Source: Sediminibacterium sp. (GTDB lineage Bacteria; Bacteroidota; Bacteroidia; B-17B0; Aurantibacillaceae). Taken from it: DNA of 64,000 bases. Position numbers and translations under genes: made by a program. Positions 1 to 8,727 of this stretch are shown here, one piece after another (positions within the stretch are counted from its first letter, which is position 1; each line of letters begins with the position of its first letter). The DNA is taken from contig JASGCO010000002.1 of assembly GCA_030054095.1 (NCBI GenBank), positions 1-64,000 on the forward strand, given 5' to 3'. The notes below the pieces were generated by a model. That model saw only the letters and a list, made by a program, of their open reading frames with translations. It had not been told where the DNA came from and did not search any database.

Positions 1-1579
1 TCATGTCCGAGTAGGGCAATAATGGCCCATCCGAATTAAAATCTAAAAGCGGGTTATTGATCTTTAAACCTAAACTAAATAATAAAGGGAGGCCTATTAC
101 AATTATAACGACAATGATATACCCCACAAACTTATTATTAACAAACACCTGAATAGCAGCTGTAAAGGCACAGATTAGTATAAATGAAGCAAATACAAAT
201 CCCAATAATGCACGCATATAAAGTATCACCTCAAAATGATAGTACCCATGATAGGTCTGCATGGCCATTCCGGTAAGCATGGCTCCCAGTAACATACTAA
301 AACTTAATAAGCACAATGCACTGAACTTTGAAAGAAAAAGTACCCAATTTTTTACCGGTGAAGCACCTACTAACTCATCTACTTTTGCTTCCTTTTCCCG
401 CCAAATGGTAATGCCTGAATAAAACACCATCATAATCAACATAAAAAATGAAAAAAGACCGCCGCTAAACTCAATCATCTGGTAGGTAACAGGATACGTT
501 TTAGTTCCGTAAATCAATCCGGCTGAACTAACGGTAACAGCCGTCAGTAATATGGATAAACCCAGTATAATAGGGAAGAAAACAGATTTAACAAATTTCA
601 GAAATTCAAAACGGGTCAAAAACCAATATTGCTTCCAGCTATAGGCAATGCTAAAATCCAGATGTGGTTTTAAAATCTGATCAATACTGAATACGGGCTT
701 AGATACAGCCGACTTCTCTTCCTTCCGTTTTCGGAAAAAGAAGGCAACCGGATTTAAAAACTGGCTGAAACTGAACCTAGAATACGTCCATAAAAAAACA
801 CCTGCCGACAAGCCAAGCCATATTAAACGATTGGCTAACAAAACACCCCAAAGCGGCACACCATTTTCATTCCGCTCTACGGGAGTCCAATACTCCGTAA
901 TAGTCCGTAACGCTTTACTTCCAAAAGGATCCAGTATAGCACCAAGCGTTTTGTTATCCAGATCTTTGGTAATAGCATTGGTAACACCCACCAGTACAAT
1001 TAACACCAAACTGGCAACGTACCCCGCCGTTAAATTACGCGTAAACGTTACCAGCGAAAAAAACAAAGCACTCAGAAAAAACGTATTTACCACCGTAAAT
1101 ACCAAAAAAGGAACAGCATAATTAATAAACGAAAAAGGGCCAATTTGTCCGTTATCGTTAGGTGCCAGCGCAAACGCCAGCGTAGCGCCAAACATAACGC
1201 CCAACATGCAGAATAAGGTTACCAGAAAAGACGCGAAAAAACGGCCGAGCAGATAATGCTGTTTGCGAATGGGTTTTGTAAAAAACAAGGCGTGGGTATT
1301 ATACTGAAAATCTTTATTAACAGCGTTACCCATTACCGCTACAATAATGATGAGGGTAATAAAGCCCAGCAAAAAATTACTATTGAAACTGGTTAACAAT
1401 CCACTGATCGAAACTGATGAGTTTATATACGTGTTGGTATCGCGTGCGTTCCCGCCAAACATACCGGTAGCTGCTGCCCCAAGTAAAAACGTAATAATAA
1501 AAAAGAGGAAAAAATAGATGTAAACACCGGGGCGTTTAAACCATTGCTTCAGTTCAAATGAAAATAGTTCTTTAAACAT
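1..1579 (-). CDS. ABC-2 type exporter permease, 3' end cut by window edge
   Basis: Reading from an ATG at 1579, the frame stays open to base 1, giving about 526 residues with no stop inside the window. The N-terminus is short and basic and is followed by many hydrophobic segments in two sets (about residues 20-190 and 350-510), as expected for an ABC-2 permease in the inner membrane. It lies 26 nt downstream of an ABC ATPase gene on the same strand, so the two should form one exporter. In Bacteroidota this permease type is often fused to a C-terminal M1 aminopeptidase-like domain. That part would lie outside the window, so the fusion is only a possibility. The transported substrate cannot be inferred. 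Confidence 0.85.
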   Translation of the reverse strand, partial: MFKELFSFELKQWFKRPGVYIYFFLFFIITFLLGAAATGMFGGNARDTNTYINSSVSISGLLTSFNSNFLLGFITLIIIVAVMGNAVNKDFQYNTHALFFTKPIRKQHYLLGRFFASFLVTLFCMLGVMFGATLAFALAPNDNGQIGPFSFINYAVPFLVFTVVNTFFLSALFFSLVTFTRNLTAGYVASLVLIVLVGVTNAITKDLDNKTLGAILDPFGSKALRTITEYWTPVERNENGVPLWGVLLANRLIWLGLSAGVFLWTYSRFSFSQFLNPVAFFFRKRKEEKSAVSKPVFSIDQILKPHLDFSIAYSWKQYWFLTRFEFLKFVKSVFFPIILGLSILLTAVTVSSAGLIYGTKTYPVTYQMIEFSGGLFSFFMLIMMVFYSGITIWREKEAKVDELVGASPVKNWVLFLSKFSALCLLSFSMLLGAMLTGMAMQTYHGYYHFEVILYMRALLGFVFASFILICAFTAAIQVFVNNKFVGYIIVVIIVIGLPLLFSLGLKINNPLLDFNSDGPLLPYSDM

Positions 1580-1605
1580 GATAAATTTCTTTAAGAATGA
1601 GGGAA

Positions 1606-2472
1606 TTAACGGTTAATGTAAGAGAAATACACATCTTCCAGATCTGGTTTTACCATTTCAAAATCCGGCGCCGGGCGGTCTTCCGCAAAAGCATGTACCT
1701 CTATCTTTCCTTCTACTACCCGTGTTGAAATAACCTTATACCGTTCACGGTACGACGGTAACTCCTCCTTATTAATTTTACTTTTCCATATCTTACCGTT
1801 TATCAGATCCAACGCACCTGCTGTTTTCCCGTGATACAACACCTGCCCCAGATTCATGATGGCCATATTCGGACATAGATTCCTGACATCCTCTACTATA
1901 TGCGTTGACAGAATAACAATAATATTCTCCCCTACTTCACTCAGTAAATTATGAAAACGGTTCCGTTCCTGTGGATCCAACCCCGCGGTAGGTTCATCTA
2001 CAATTACCACCTTAGGATTCCCCAATAAAGCCTGAGCAATGCCAAAACGCTGGCGCATCCCTCCACTGTAATCACCGATATAACGGTGCCGTACCTCATA
2101 CAAATTGGTTTGATGAAGTAAAGCGTCACATACCTCCTTACGTTCCGCTTTATTACTTATTCCTTTTAAAATCGCAAAATGATGAAGCATATCTTCCGCG
2201 CTTACCTTTGGATAAAAACCAAAATCCTGAGGTAAATATCCCAGGTAACGCCGCATCTCTTCCTTATTGCCTATCACATCCAGATCGTCCAGAAAAATAC
2301 TGCCGGTACTAGGCTCCTGAAGGGTCGCAATGGTACGCATCAAACTCGATTTTCCTGCGCCATTAGGCCCCAGCAGGCCAAACATGCCACTTTCAATTGT
2401 GAGGTTAATATCTGCCAGCGCTTTCAGGCCATTAGAATAGGTTTTACTAAGATTTGAGATGTTAAGGATCAT
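1606..2472 (-). CDS. ABC transporter ATP-binding protein
   Basis: A 288-residue cytoplasmic ATPase with the full nucleotide-binding set: Walker A GPNGAGKS at residues 35-42, Q-loop Gln about 82, signature SGGMR at 136-140 and Walker B VVIVDEPT at 155-162, followed by the switch His of STHIVED. After the ATPase core there is a roughly 70-residue tail, usual for ATPases paired with ABC-2 permeases. The start ATG at 2472 leaves no room for further N-terminal domain. It is the promoter-proximal gene of the pair with the permease that follows 26 nt downstream. It powers export by that permease; the substrate is unknown. Confidence 0.93.
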   Translation of the reverse strand: MILNISNLSKTYSNGLKALADINLTIESGMFGLLGPNGAGKSSLMRTIATLQEPSTGSIFLDDLDVIGNKEEMRRYLGYLPQDFGFYPKVSAEDMLHHFAILKGISNKAERKEVCDALLHQTNLYEVRHRYIGDYSGGMRQRFGIAQALLGNPKVVIVDEPTAGLDPQERNRFHNLLSEVGENIIVILSTHIVEDVRNLCPNMAIMNLGQVLYHGKTAGALDLINGKIWKSKINKEELPSYRERYKVISTRVVEGKIEVHAFAEDRPAPDFEMVKPDLEDVYFSYINR

Positions 2473-2547
2473 AACTATACTTTAATAACGGTAAATATAT
2501 CCCTTAAACCAAGTTCCACCAAACCGTTTAATGCATTTAACAACCAT

Positions 2548-3393
2548 TCATGCAGCCCCGCTCTTTGGCAAAATACGCGGAATCCCTTTCAGCCAAAGCA
2601 GATAAGGCAACAGAGCCGACAATCCGAATGTTATAAGGCCCATGTTAAAAATTATAAAAATATGCATCAATACCCCAAACCATAAAAAAACTACCGCGTA
2701 ACGACGACTGAACGCCAGAAAAGGAAATCCGATCTGATAAATCAGAATACTATAATTCAGCACCTGCCACAGCCAAAACAACGACACAGGCATCTGCCAT
2801 AAATTAAACGCCGGCTCCGCCATAATCATTCCCAAAGCACTTCCCTCCCGCCATTCAGGGTAAACCACTTTACTAACACCCGCTGCTACATACATGAAAC
2901 AAATTTGCCCGGTTAAACCGAACGCACTTAAATTATGCAAAATCCCCGGCACGCTTCCCGCTGTTACATCCGGCGCTTTTTGCATAAAAAGACTTGTTAT
3001 CACCATTACCTGTAGTAAATACTCCCCACCCGATAAACCGGTATAAACAGCCTGATGTATATTGAGCAAAATAAGCCAAAGCAACACATGAATAAACCAG
3101 TAACTCCGCTTCAGCAGTAACGCAAGAAAAGACAAAATAAGCAGCGCCACACTAAATACCAAAGCTACATGTATAGCCGGATTAGAATACAGTATAAAAA
3201 CAGGCCGCCAGTAAACCGGCACCGGAGACATACTTCGGTAAACCAGCGCGTCATTACCAAAATACGTATTCAGCGTAACCAACCAGAAAACACTTTTACA
3301 AAACAGAAAAAGATATAATGCATTTAAAAACCATCTGCTGCGTGTTTGGTAAAACAGCCGTTCAAACAGTATGTTTTTTAGCCACTTTACCAT
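2548..3393 (-). CDS. HTTM-domain integral membrane protein
   Basis: A 281-residue protein with about seven hydrophobic segments, starting after a basic patch (ERLFYQTRSRW). Composition and order resemble the HTTM (horizontally transferred transmembrane) domain, the family related to the membrane part of vitamin K-dependent gamma-carboxylase. Typical features are the early Arg-rich turn, a conserved YxxAGxSK-like segment (YVAAGVSKVVYPEW at about 168-181) and a late Phe/Leu-rich helix pair. No carboxylase catalytic region is present and the biochemical role of stand-alone HTTM proteins is unknown. It overlaps the end of the upstream gene by 7 nt, so the two are co-translated and probably work together in the membrane. 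Confidence 0.7.
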   Translation of the reverse strand: MVKWLKNILFERLFYQTRSRWFLNALYLFLFCKSVFWLVTLNTYFGNDALVYRSMSPVPVYWRPVFILYSNPAIHVALVFSVALLILSFLALLLKRSYWFIHVLLWLILLNIHQAVYTGLSGGEYLLQVMVITSLFMQKAPDVTAGSVPGILHNLSAFGLTGQICFMYVAAGVSKVVYPEWREGSALGMIMAEPAFNLWQMPVSLFWLWQVLNYSILIYQIGFPFLAFSRRYAVVFLWFGVLMHIFIIFNMGLITFGLSALLPYLLWLKGIPRILPKSGAA

Positions 3394-3875
3394 AACCAGT
3401 AATAACGCGATTCCCGTTCAGGTTTTACAGAATTTACCACCATACAATACGCTAAAACAGGCAAGGGTGAAAACTCAGATCGCTTAAAAAGCCCTTTAAT
3501 CAACTGCTCCCACACCTTGCGCGAAGCCGATACCAGTATTAACCCACCAGAAACGGATTGTGCCGCTAAGGTTTGCCGTAAATGGAACGAGGCATTATAA
3601 AGGCTCAACCTCAAAAATTCATTTCCACCACAGATCTCATCAATACTATACCACCGAACCTCGCCCTGCTGCTTTAGCAAAACAAATGTTTGCGTGTGCT
3701 CGTGCAATGGTTCCGCAAACAACTGCCAGTCCTGTTGAAAATAGGGATATACATAGTACTGATACACCTTTCCTAAAGCGGTTCGCCCTTGCAGTCTGTC
3801 CGCCTGATAACATATCAGAAAACCGAAATGAACTGCTAAAAAAAATAATCCGCCAAAAGCAATTAGTATTTTAAT
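3387..3875 (-). CDS. Membrane-anchored hypothetical protein, partner of the HTTM protein, non-ATG start
   Basis: A GTG at 3767 would give 126 residues, but the frame is open upstream to a TGA at 3888-3890 and encodes a clear hydrophobic anchor (roughly IKILIAFGGLFFLAVHFGF). I therefore place the start at the ATT codon at 3873-3875, giving 162 residues: a short basic N-terminus, one membrane helix and a mostly beta-rich soluble domain. There is no ATG or TTG in this stretch, so the exact start (ATT, ATA or an upstream sequencing indel) is uncertain. No family is recognised. The 7-nt overlap with the HTTM gene indicates a two-gene unit. Confidence 0.6.
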   Translation of the reverse strand: MKILIAFGGLFFLAVHFGFLICYQADRLQGRTALGKVYQYYVYPYFQQDWQLFAEPLHEHTQTFVLLKQQGEVRWYSIDEICGGNEFLRLSLYNASFHLRQTLAAQSVSGGLILVSASRKVWEQLIKGLFKRSEFSPLPVLAYCMVVNSVKPERESRYYWLW

Positions 3876-3877
3876 CC

Positions 3878-3885
3878 TATCTTTG
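3878..3885 (+). promoter_or_regulatory. Possible promoter -7 box (TATCTTTG) for the DPP IV-type gene
   Basis: TATCTTTG matches the Bacteroidota -7 consensus TAnnTTTG. It lies 110 nt before the peptidase start codon, which would give an unusually long leader of about 100 nt. No good TTTG is seen at the expected -33 spacing, so support is modest. Confidence 0.35.
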
Positions 3886-3995
3886 ATTCACTAAAATTAA
3901 AACTTTATACATGAATATAGCCATGTTTCCGAAACTCAACTACAAATGCCGGATGCGTGCCTGTTCTTATACCAACTAAAAATACAATTTCACAC

Positions 3996-6140
3996 ATGAA
4001 ACTAAAGTACATAATAGGCTCTCTGGTTATTACTGCCAGTGTTTGCACATTCGCACAAAATAAACTATTAACTATCCAGGATGCAGTTTGGAAAGGACGA
4101 ACTACACTAGCTCCCAAACGCCTTGCCAACCTGGGATTTGTTCCCGGCAGCAATCAGTTTTACTATACAGAAGGTAACGTTATTAAAACCGGTGATCATC
4201 TTACAGGTAAAACTACGGACGCATTGAATCTTACTACCTTAAACGCGTCGCTCAAAGCTGGCAATCAGGACACCTTAAAAGCCTTGTCTGCCATTAGTTT
4301 CAGCGACAAAAATACACTACAGTTTTCAAACGGAAAATCGGAGTTTAAATACGATCTGAACAGCAAAACCTTAAGCCCTAAAGCGGCGGATAAAGCACTC
4401 GAAAATGAGAATGCTGAAAAAAGTCCCGACGGAAAACTAACAGCTTATACACGTGACAACAACCTTTACATCAGTGCCGAAGATGGCACCGAAAAAACTG
4501 TAAGCAAAGATGGCAGCTACACGCTGGTATATGGTAAAAGCGTACACCGCGAAGAATTTGGCATCAGCAAAGGCACCTTCTGGAGCCCCAAAAGCCACTA
4601 TCTGGCCTTTTACCGCATGGATCAAAGCGATGTAACCGATTACCCTGTCATTGACTGGAGCAAATACCCAGCTCAAAATAAAAACATCAAATACCCCATG
4701 GCCGGCAACAAATCGCACTATGTAACCGTAGGTATTTACGATGTGGCCACCAATTCCTCTATCTACTTAAAAACAGAAGGCCCAAAAGATCAGTATTTAA
4801 CCAATATTGCCTGGAGTCCCGACGAAAAATTCATCTACATAGCCGTACTTAACCGCGAACAAAACCATTACAAACTAAACGAATACGACCGGACCACCGG
4901 TAATTTTGTACGCACCATTCTCGAAGAGCAGGACGAAAAATATACTGAACCCCTCAACGAAATGGTATTTGTAAAAAACAATCCCACTCAGTTTATCTGG
5001 CAAAGCCGTAAAGACGGGTACAGTCACCTTTACCTGTACGACATTTCCGGTAAACTACTGAAACAACTCACCAAAGGTAACTGGGAAGTAAAAGCTCAGA
5101 ACGGTTTCGATGCCAAAGGTGAACGTTTCTTTTTTCACGCCAATGAACAAAGCCCTGTAAATCAGGATTTTTATTCAGTAACGCTGAAAACCGGCGAAGT
5201 AAAACGCTTAACTTATGGCAACGGCTTCCATACCGCTATCCTCAATGAAAACGGAGAAAGTTTTATTGATAATTTTACCAGTGTTAACATTCCACGCGAA
5301 TACAACATCATTCAAACTGCCAGCAAAAAAGCGGTAAACATTTTTAAAGCTGAAAACCCGGTTAAAGATTATCAGCTTGGTACGTGGAAATTGTTTACCC
5401 TAAAAAATAAAGAAGGCATTGATTTATACGCGCGTTTGTTTAAACCCGTTAATTTCGACAGTACTAAAAAATACCCCGTACTGGTTTACCTCTACAATGG
5501 CCCCCACTCGCAAATGGTTACCAATAGCTGGATGGCAGGTGGCGAGTTATGGTATCAGTACATGGCTCAAAAAGGATTTATTGTATTTACACTCGATGGC
5601 CGCGGCACCTCTTACCGTGGTAAAGCCTTTGAGCAAGCTACATTCCGTCAGTTAGGCCAGAAAGAAATGGAAGATCAGTTAGCTGGTGTTGACTATCTTA
5701 AAACCTTACCGTATGTAGATGCCGCCCGTATTGGTGTACACGGTTGGAGCTTTGGCGGGTTTATGACAACTTCGTTAATGACTCATTACCCAGGCACTTA
5801 CAAAGTAGCCGTAGCCGGTGGGCCGGTTATTGACTGGAGTTACTACGAAATCATGTACACCGAACGGTACATGGACACGCCACAGGAAAACAAAGAAGGT
5901 TACGAAAAAACCAACCTCTTAAATCGTGTGGATAAACTAAAAGGCCGGTTACTGATGATTCACGGCGCGCAAGATGATGTAGTGGTTTGGCAACATAGCA
6001 TGATGTATGCTAAAAAAGCGGTTGATAAAGGCGTACAAATTGACTACTATATGTACCCCGGACATTTCCACAATGTACTAGGTAAAGACCGTGCACATTT
6101 AATGGAAAAAATCTGCAATTACTTTATTGAACATTTGTAG
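3996..6140 (+). CDS. S9B family dipeptidyl peptidase (DPP IV-type), secreted
   Basis: A 714-residue serine exopeptidase expected to release X-Pro or X-Ala dipeptides in the periplasm or outside the cell. I place the start at ATG 3996 because it opens directly into a signal peptide (MKLKYIIGSLVITASVCTFA); a GTG 39 nt upstream would bury it. The N-terminal two thirds form a DPPIV_N beta-propeller carrying the diagnostic HREEFG motif, whose paired Glu (186-187) bind the substrate N-terminus. The C-terminal alpha/beta hydrolase has nucleophile Ser585 in GWSFGGF, Asp660 in GAQDDVV and His690 in PGHFHN. All catalytic residues are present and the length is normal. It is a single-gene unit with divergent and convergent neighbours. 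Confidence 0.93.
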   Translation: MKLKYIIGSLVITASVCTFAQNKLLTIQDAVWKGRTTLAPKRLANLGFVPGSNQFYYTEGNVIKTGDHLTGKTTDALNLTTLNASLKAGNQDTLKALSAISFSDKNTLQFSNGKSEFKYDLNSKTLSPKAADKALENENAEKSPDGKLTAYTRDNNLYISAEDGTEKTVSKDGSYTLVYGKSVHREEFGISKGTFWSPKSHYLAFYRMDQSDVTDYPVIDWSKYPAQNKNIKYPMAGNKSHYVTVGIYDVATNSSIYLKTEGPKDQYLTNIAWSPDEKFIYIAVLNREQNHYKLNEYDRTTGNFVRTILEEQDEKYTEPLNEMVFVKNNPTQFIWQSRKDGYSHLYLYDISGKLLKQLTKGNWEVKAQNGFDAKGERFFFHANEQSPVNQDFYSVTLKTGEVKRLTYGNGFHTAILNENGESFIDNFTSVNIPREYNIIQTASKKAVNIFKAENPVKDYQLGTWKLFTLKNKEGIDLYARLFKPVNFDSTKKYPVLVYLYNGPHSQMVTNSWMAGGELWYQYMAQKGFIVFTLDGRGTSYRGKAFEQATFRQLGQKEMEDQLAGVDYLKTLPYVDAARIGVHGWSFGGFMTTSLMTHYPGTYKVAVAGGPVIDWSYYEIMYTERYMDTPQENKEGYEKTNLLNRVDKLKGRLLMIHGAQDDVVVWQHSMMYAKKAVDKGVQIDYYMYPGHFHNVLGKDRAHLMEKICNYFIEHL

Positions 6141-6179
6141 CATCTGGTACAGGCCGTTCCCCCAACCATCAGGAAAAGT

Positions 6180-6390
6180 TTGACAAGTTTTTCAATTGTA
6201 AATTATCAATCTAAAAAATTGTCAATGCGTGTTGGGTTGGGGTCGGGCCATACGCTATAGCTTGCTTGCCCCTTGCGGCTTTTGCTGCGGCTTGCGGGGG
6301 TCTTCGTGCCTCAGCCTCCGCGCACGCGCAAAACCACGCAAGGTTCGGCGCAAGGCTGTCGCTCCTGTCCCTCACGGATGGGTTGATACT
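6180..6390 (+). repeat. GC-rich intergenic element, probable interspersed repeat
   Basis: The first part (6180-6225) is an AT-rich imperfect inverted repeat, TTGACAA...TTGTCAA with T/A tracts. The second (about 6229-6385) is far more GC-rich than the surroundings and is dense in short inverted and direct words such as CTTGC, GCGGCTT and GCGCAAGG. Its ends, GGTCGGGCCATACGCTATAG and GCTCCTGTCCCTCACGG, resemble from memory the ends of an interspersed intergenic element seen in many Bacteroidota genomes (GTCGGGCTnTCCGCT ... CTATCCCTnACG). Reading frames through it look like low-complexity shadows, not genes. Only this copy lies in the window, so repetition in the genome is inferred. Confidence 0.5.
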
Positions 6391-6418
6391 AAAATAGCAG
6401 GTTACCAAAAATTCTAAA

Positions 6419-6538
6419 ATGAAACGTAACACCAAAAAAACTCATAAACGGATTCTTTCCATTTACGTTTTTATGAACACTTTAACCCAGATCCTAACAA
6501 AATTTATACGAGCATTAATGTTCTCAAATCTTAAATAG
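6419..6538 (+). other. Possible small ORF, 39-residue basic peptide
   Basis: An ATG-initiated frame just after the GC-rich element encodes 39 residues: a strongly basic N-terminus (MKRNTKKTHKR) followed by a hydrophobic or amphipathic stretch (ILSIYVFMNTLTQILTKFI). A charged head with a hydrophobic tail is a pattern seen in small membrane peptides. There is no clear ribosome-binding site or promoter, and in AT-rich DNA a frame of this length is not unusual. It could equally be chance. Confidence 0.2.
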
Positions 6539-6543
6539 TTTAA

Positions 6544-6561
6544 GAACCATCATAATGGTTC
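6544..6561 (-). terminator. Weak hairpin downstream of the RmlD-like gene
   Basis: GAACCAT-CATA-ATGGTTC forms a perfect 7-bp stem with a 4-nt loop. On the minus strand it lies 24 nt past the stop of the reductase and is followed by a broken T-rich run, so it could end that operon. The lack of a solid U-tract lowers confidence. Confidence 0.35.
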
Positions 6562-6584
6562 ACACAGCGTTTCTTCCCCCACGA

Positions 6585-7511
6585 TCACTTCATCTTCGCC
6601 AGTTGCTCCTCCAGAATTTTAATACCTTCCACAAACGAATGCGGATTGTATCCTAATTCCTTTCTGGCCTTATCTATAATAAAACCGGTTACCGGCGGAC
6701 GTTTAGCAGGTTGCTTAATATCCTCGCTCTTACTTGGCTTAATCAGGCTCTTATCCAACTTATAATAATCGGCCACCAGATGGGCCAGTTCCAGAATACT
6801 ATAGAAATCAGGGCCACTGATATTGTAAATACCGGTAGCGCCCTTTTCCGCTATCAGAATACAACCATCCGCCAGATCTTCGGCCAATGTTGGCGTTCTA
6901 AACTGATCATCCACCACGTTAATGGATTTGCCCTGTTCTAAACTGCCTTTTACCCACAACACAATATTGCTGCGACTCATATTATCCACAATACCATATA
7001 CCAGAACGGTACGCGCAATGGCCCATTTTAACCGGCTGTTCTGAACAATAACTTCAGCTGCCAGCTTGCTCTCCGCGTAATAACTTAAAGGATGCGGTTC
7101 GGCTGATTCATCTAACGGACCATGACTTCCGTCAAAAATAAAATCCGTACTCAGATGAATGTAATGCGGTTTATAACCCGGATTTTCTGTCTGTAACAAT
7201 TCCAGCGTTTCCACCTGATACTGAACAGCCAGTACATTCATCTTCCAGCAATTATCACGATCCGTTTCACAAGCATCCACATTTGTCATGGCCGCTGTAT
7301 TAATAATCACATCCGGCTTATGTAAACGCAACACCTCATTTACCTGCAACGGATCCGTAATATCCATTTCCTGATAAACATACCCATTTTGATTCAGTAA
7401 ACGGTTAGCACCCCGTGCAGTTGCCACCAACTGAACCGAAGGCTGACTCTTCAGTTTATACACCAATTTTTGACCCAGTAAGCCATTGGCACCCGTAATA
7501 AGAATTTTCAT
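6585..7511 (-). CDS. RmlD-like SDR family NAD(P)-dependent sugar-nucleotide reductase
   Basis: A 308-residue extended short-chain dehydrogenase. The Rossmann glycine motif GANGLLG is at 7-13, the STDFIFDG motif at 121-128 and the catalytic Tyr145-x3-Lys149 in YYAESK. The order and spacing fit the dTDP-4-dehydrorhamnose reductase (RmlD) family, which reduces a 4-keto sugar nucleotide. No rmlA, rmlB or rmlC lies nearby, so the exact substrate is uncertain; Bacteroidota carry several orphan RmlD-like reductases. It starts 9 nt after the potassium-channel gene on the same strand and is probably co-transcribed, although a functional link between the two is not evident. Confidence 0.8.
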   Translation of the reverse strand: MKILITGANGLLGQKLVYKLKSQPSVQLVATARGANRLLNQNGYVYQEMDITDPLQVNEVLRLHKPDVIINTAAMTNVDACETDRDNCWKMNVLAVQYQVETLELLQTENPGYKPHYIHLSTDFIFDGSHGPLDESAEPHPLSYYAESKLAAEVIVQNSRLKWAIARTVLVYGIVDNMSRSNIVLWVKGSLEQGKSINVVDDQFRTPTLAEDLADGCILIAEKGATGIYNISGPDFYSILELAHLVADYYKLDKSLIKPSKSEDIKQPAKRPPVTGFIIDKARKELGYNPHSFVEGIKILEEQLAKMK

Positions 7512-7520
7512 AGTAATTCG

Positions 7521-8555
7521 TTAAGCTGTTAATATCGCCTTTAATCGCCTGATCTGTTCAGGCGTTCCCAAAACAAAAATTTTCGATTGAGGCATAATCT
7601 TTGTATCCGCGCTCGGGTTAACAACATAGTCGCCCATCGCAGTTTTAAAACCTATAATATTAGCCCCCGACCGGTTGCGTATTTCAAGATCTTTAAGCGT
7701 TTTATGCTTAAGATTTTCCGGAATGTGCTCAAAACTAATCTCCTCCAGATTATTATTATCCCCACCCTGTGCCACCACATAATCCAGAAATTCCATTACA
7801 TCTGGCTTCATCACTAAACTGGCCATGTGCGCCCCTCCCACTTTATCGGGCATAATCACATTATCGGCACCTGCAATTTTTAATTTGGTATCACTTCCAT
7901 CATCACTTGCGCGTGATATAATGGTTAGTTTAGGATTCAGATTACGCGCTGTTAATACAATAAACAGGTTATCCGCATCAATAGGAAGCGTCGTTATAAG
8001 TGCCTTAGCCCTTAATATTCCCGCTTTCAGCAATACATCATCCTGAGTAGAATCGCCCGTAACAATAAGATCCGAAAACCGATGGGTAATGCCCTCCGTA
8101 ACTTTAGCGCTTTCTTCAATAACAACAAAGCGCTTATTGTGTTTCTTCAAAATCTGAGCCGCCTGACGCCCGTTTCGTCCGTAACCGCAGATAATAACAT
8201 GATCACTTAATTTTTCAATTGCTGTATTCAAGCGCTTATTTCTGAAAAAATGATTAAACTCTCCATCCGTTACAAAACGCGTAATAGCACTAACGGCATA
8301 AGCAAATGTACCAAAACTTGTGATAATTAAAAACGCTGCAAATAACCGTCCTCCCGTTCCCAGCGGATGAATTTCGCCATAGCCTACTGTAGTAATAGTA
8401 ATCACGGTCATGTAAAACGCGTCAAACAACGGGTAGGATTCAATAAAGTAAAAGCCCAGTGTTCCAATTAACAACAAGGAATTTAAAATATAAATCGGCA
8501 TCAAAAACCGGTTATACTCCCCTAAAAACTTACCTATACGGCCCAAAGCAGACAC
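7521..8555 (-). CDS. RCK (TrkA-N/TrkA-C) potassium channel
   Basis: A 344-residue inner-membrane channel. Two membrane helices (about 18-38 and 70-92) flank a pore loop with the K+ selectivity filter TVGYG at 56-60. A cytoplasmic RCK module follows, with the Rossmann nucleotide motif ICGYGRNGR at 122-130, and then a TrkA-C domain from about residue 255. This two-TM plus RCK layout is that of MthK-like channels, gated by ligands such as Ca2+ or nucleotides. The start MSALGRIGKF is the first Met before the first helix. It leads a two-gene unit with the RmlD-like reductase. Confidence 0.9.
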   Translation of the reverse strand: MSALGRIGKFLGEYNRFLMPIYILNSLLLIGTLGFYFIESYPLFDAFYMTVITITTVGYGEIHPLGTGGRLFAAFLIITSFGTFAYAVSAITRFVTDGEFNHFFRNKRLNTAIEKLSDHVIICGYGRNGRQAAQILKKHNKRFVVIEESAKVTEGITHRFSDLIVTGDSTQDDVLLKAGILRAKALITTLPIDADNLFIVLTARNLNPKLTIISRASDDGSDTKLKIAGADNVIMPDKVGGAHMASLVMKPDVMEFLDYVVAQGGDNNNLEEISFEHIPENLKHKTLKDLEIRNRSGANIIGFKTAMGDYVVNPSADTKIMPQSKIFVLGTPEQIRRLKAILTA

Positions 8556-8718
8556 TTTTAATAATCAGTCAGTGAACGAAATTAACAAATATCTTTTACT
8601 TATTGCAGCAACCATTCATCTCCCTGACGTATTAAACAAAACGGTAAAACAATAGAGCTTTGCATTTAAGAGATCCCATCTTTCGTATAAAAACATCGGG
8701 CACTCTAAAATTTAACTT

Positions 8719-8726
8719 TATCTTTG
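8719..8726 (+). promoter_or_regulatory. Putative -7 promoter box TATCTTTG immediately before a start codon
   Basis: TATCTTTG ends one base before the ATG at 8728. If used, transcription would begin at or after the annotated start, implying a leaderless transcript or a downstream start. No clear -33 TTTG is visible. Confidence 0.35.
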
Positions 8727-8727
8727 A

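Noticed and set aside
831-1121. Open frame antisense to the ABC permease
   Set aside because: It lies wholly within a convincing multi-helix permease frame on the other strand and has no recognisable features.
6229-6435. Overlapping open frames on both strands through the GC-rich element
   Set aside because: They arise from the element's biased composition. The translations are Ala/Arg/Cys-rich low complexity and mirror each other on the two strands.
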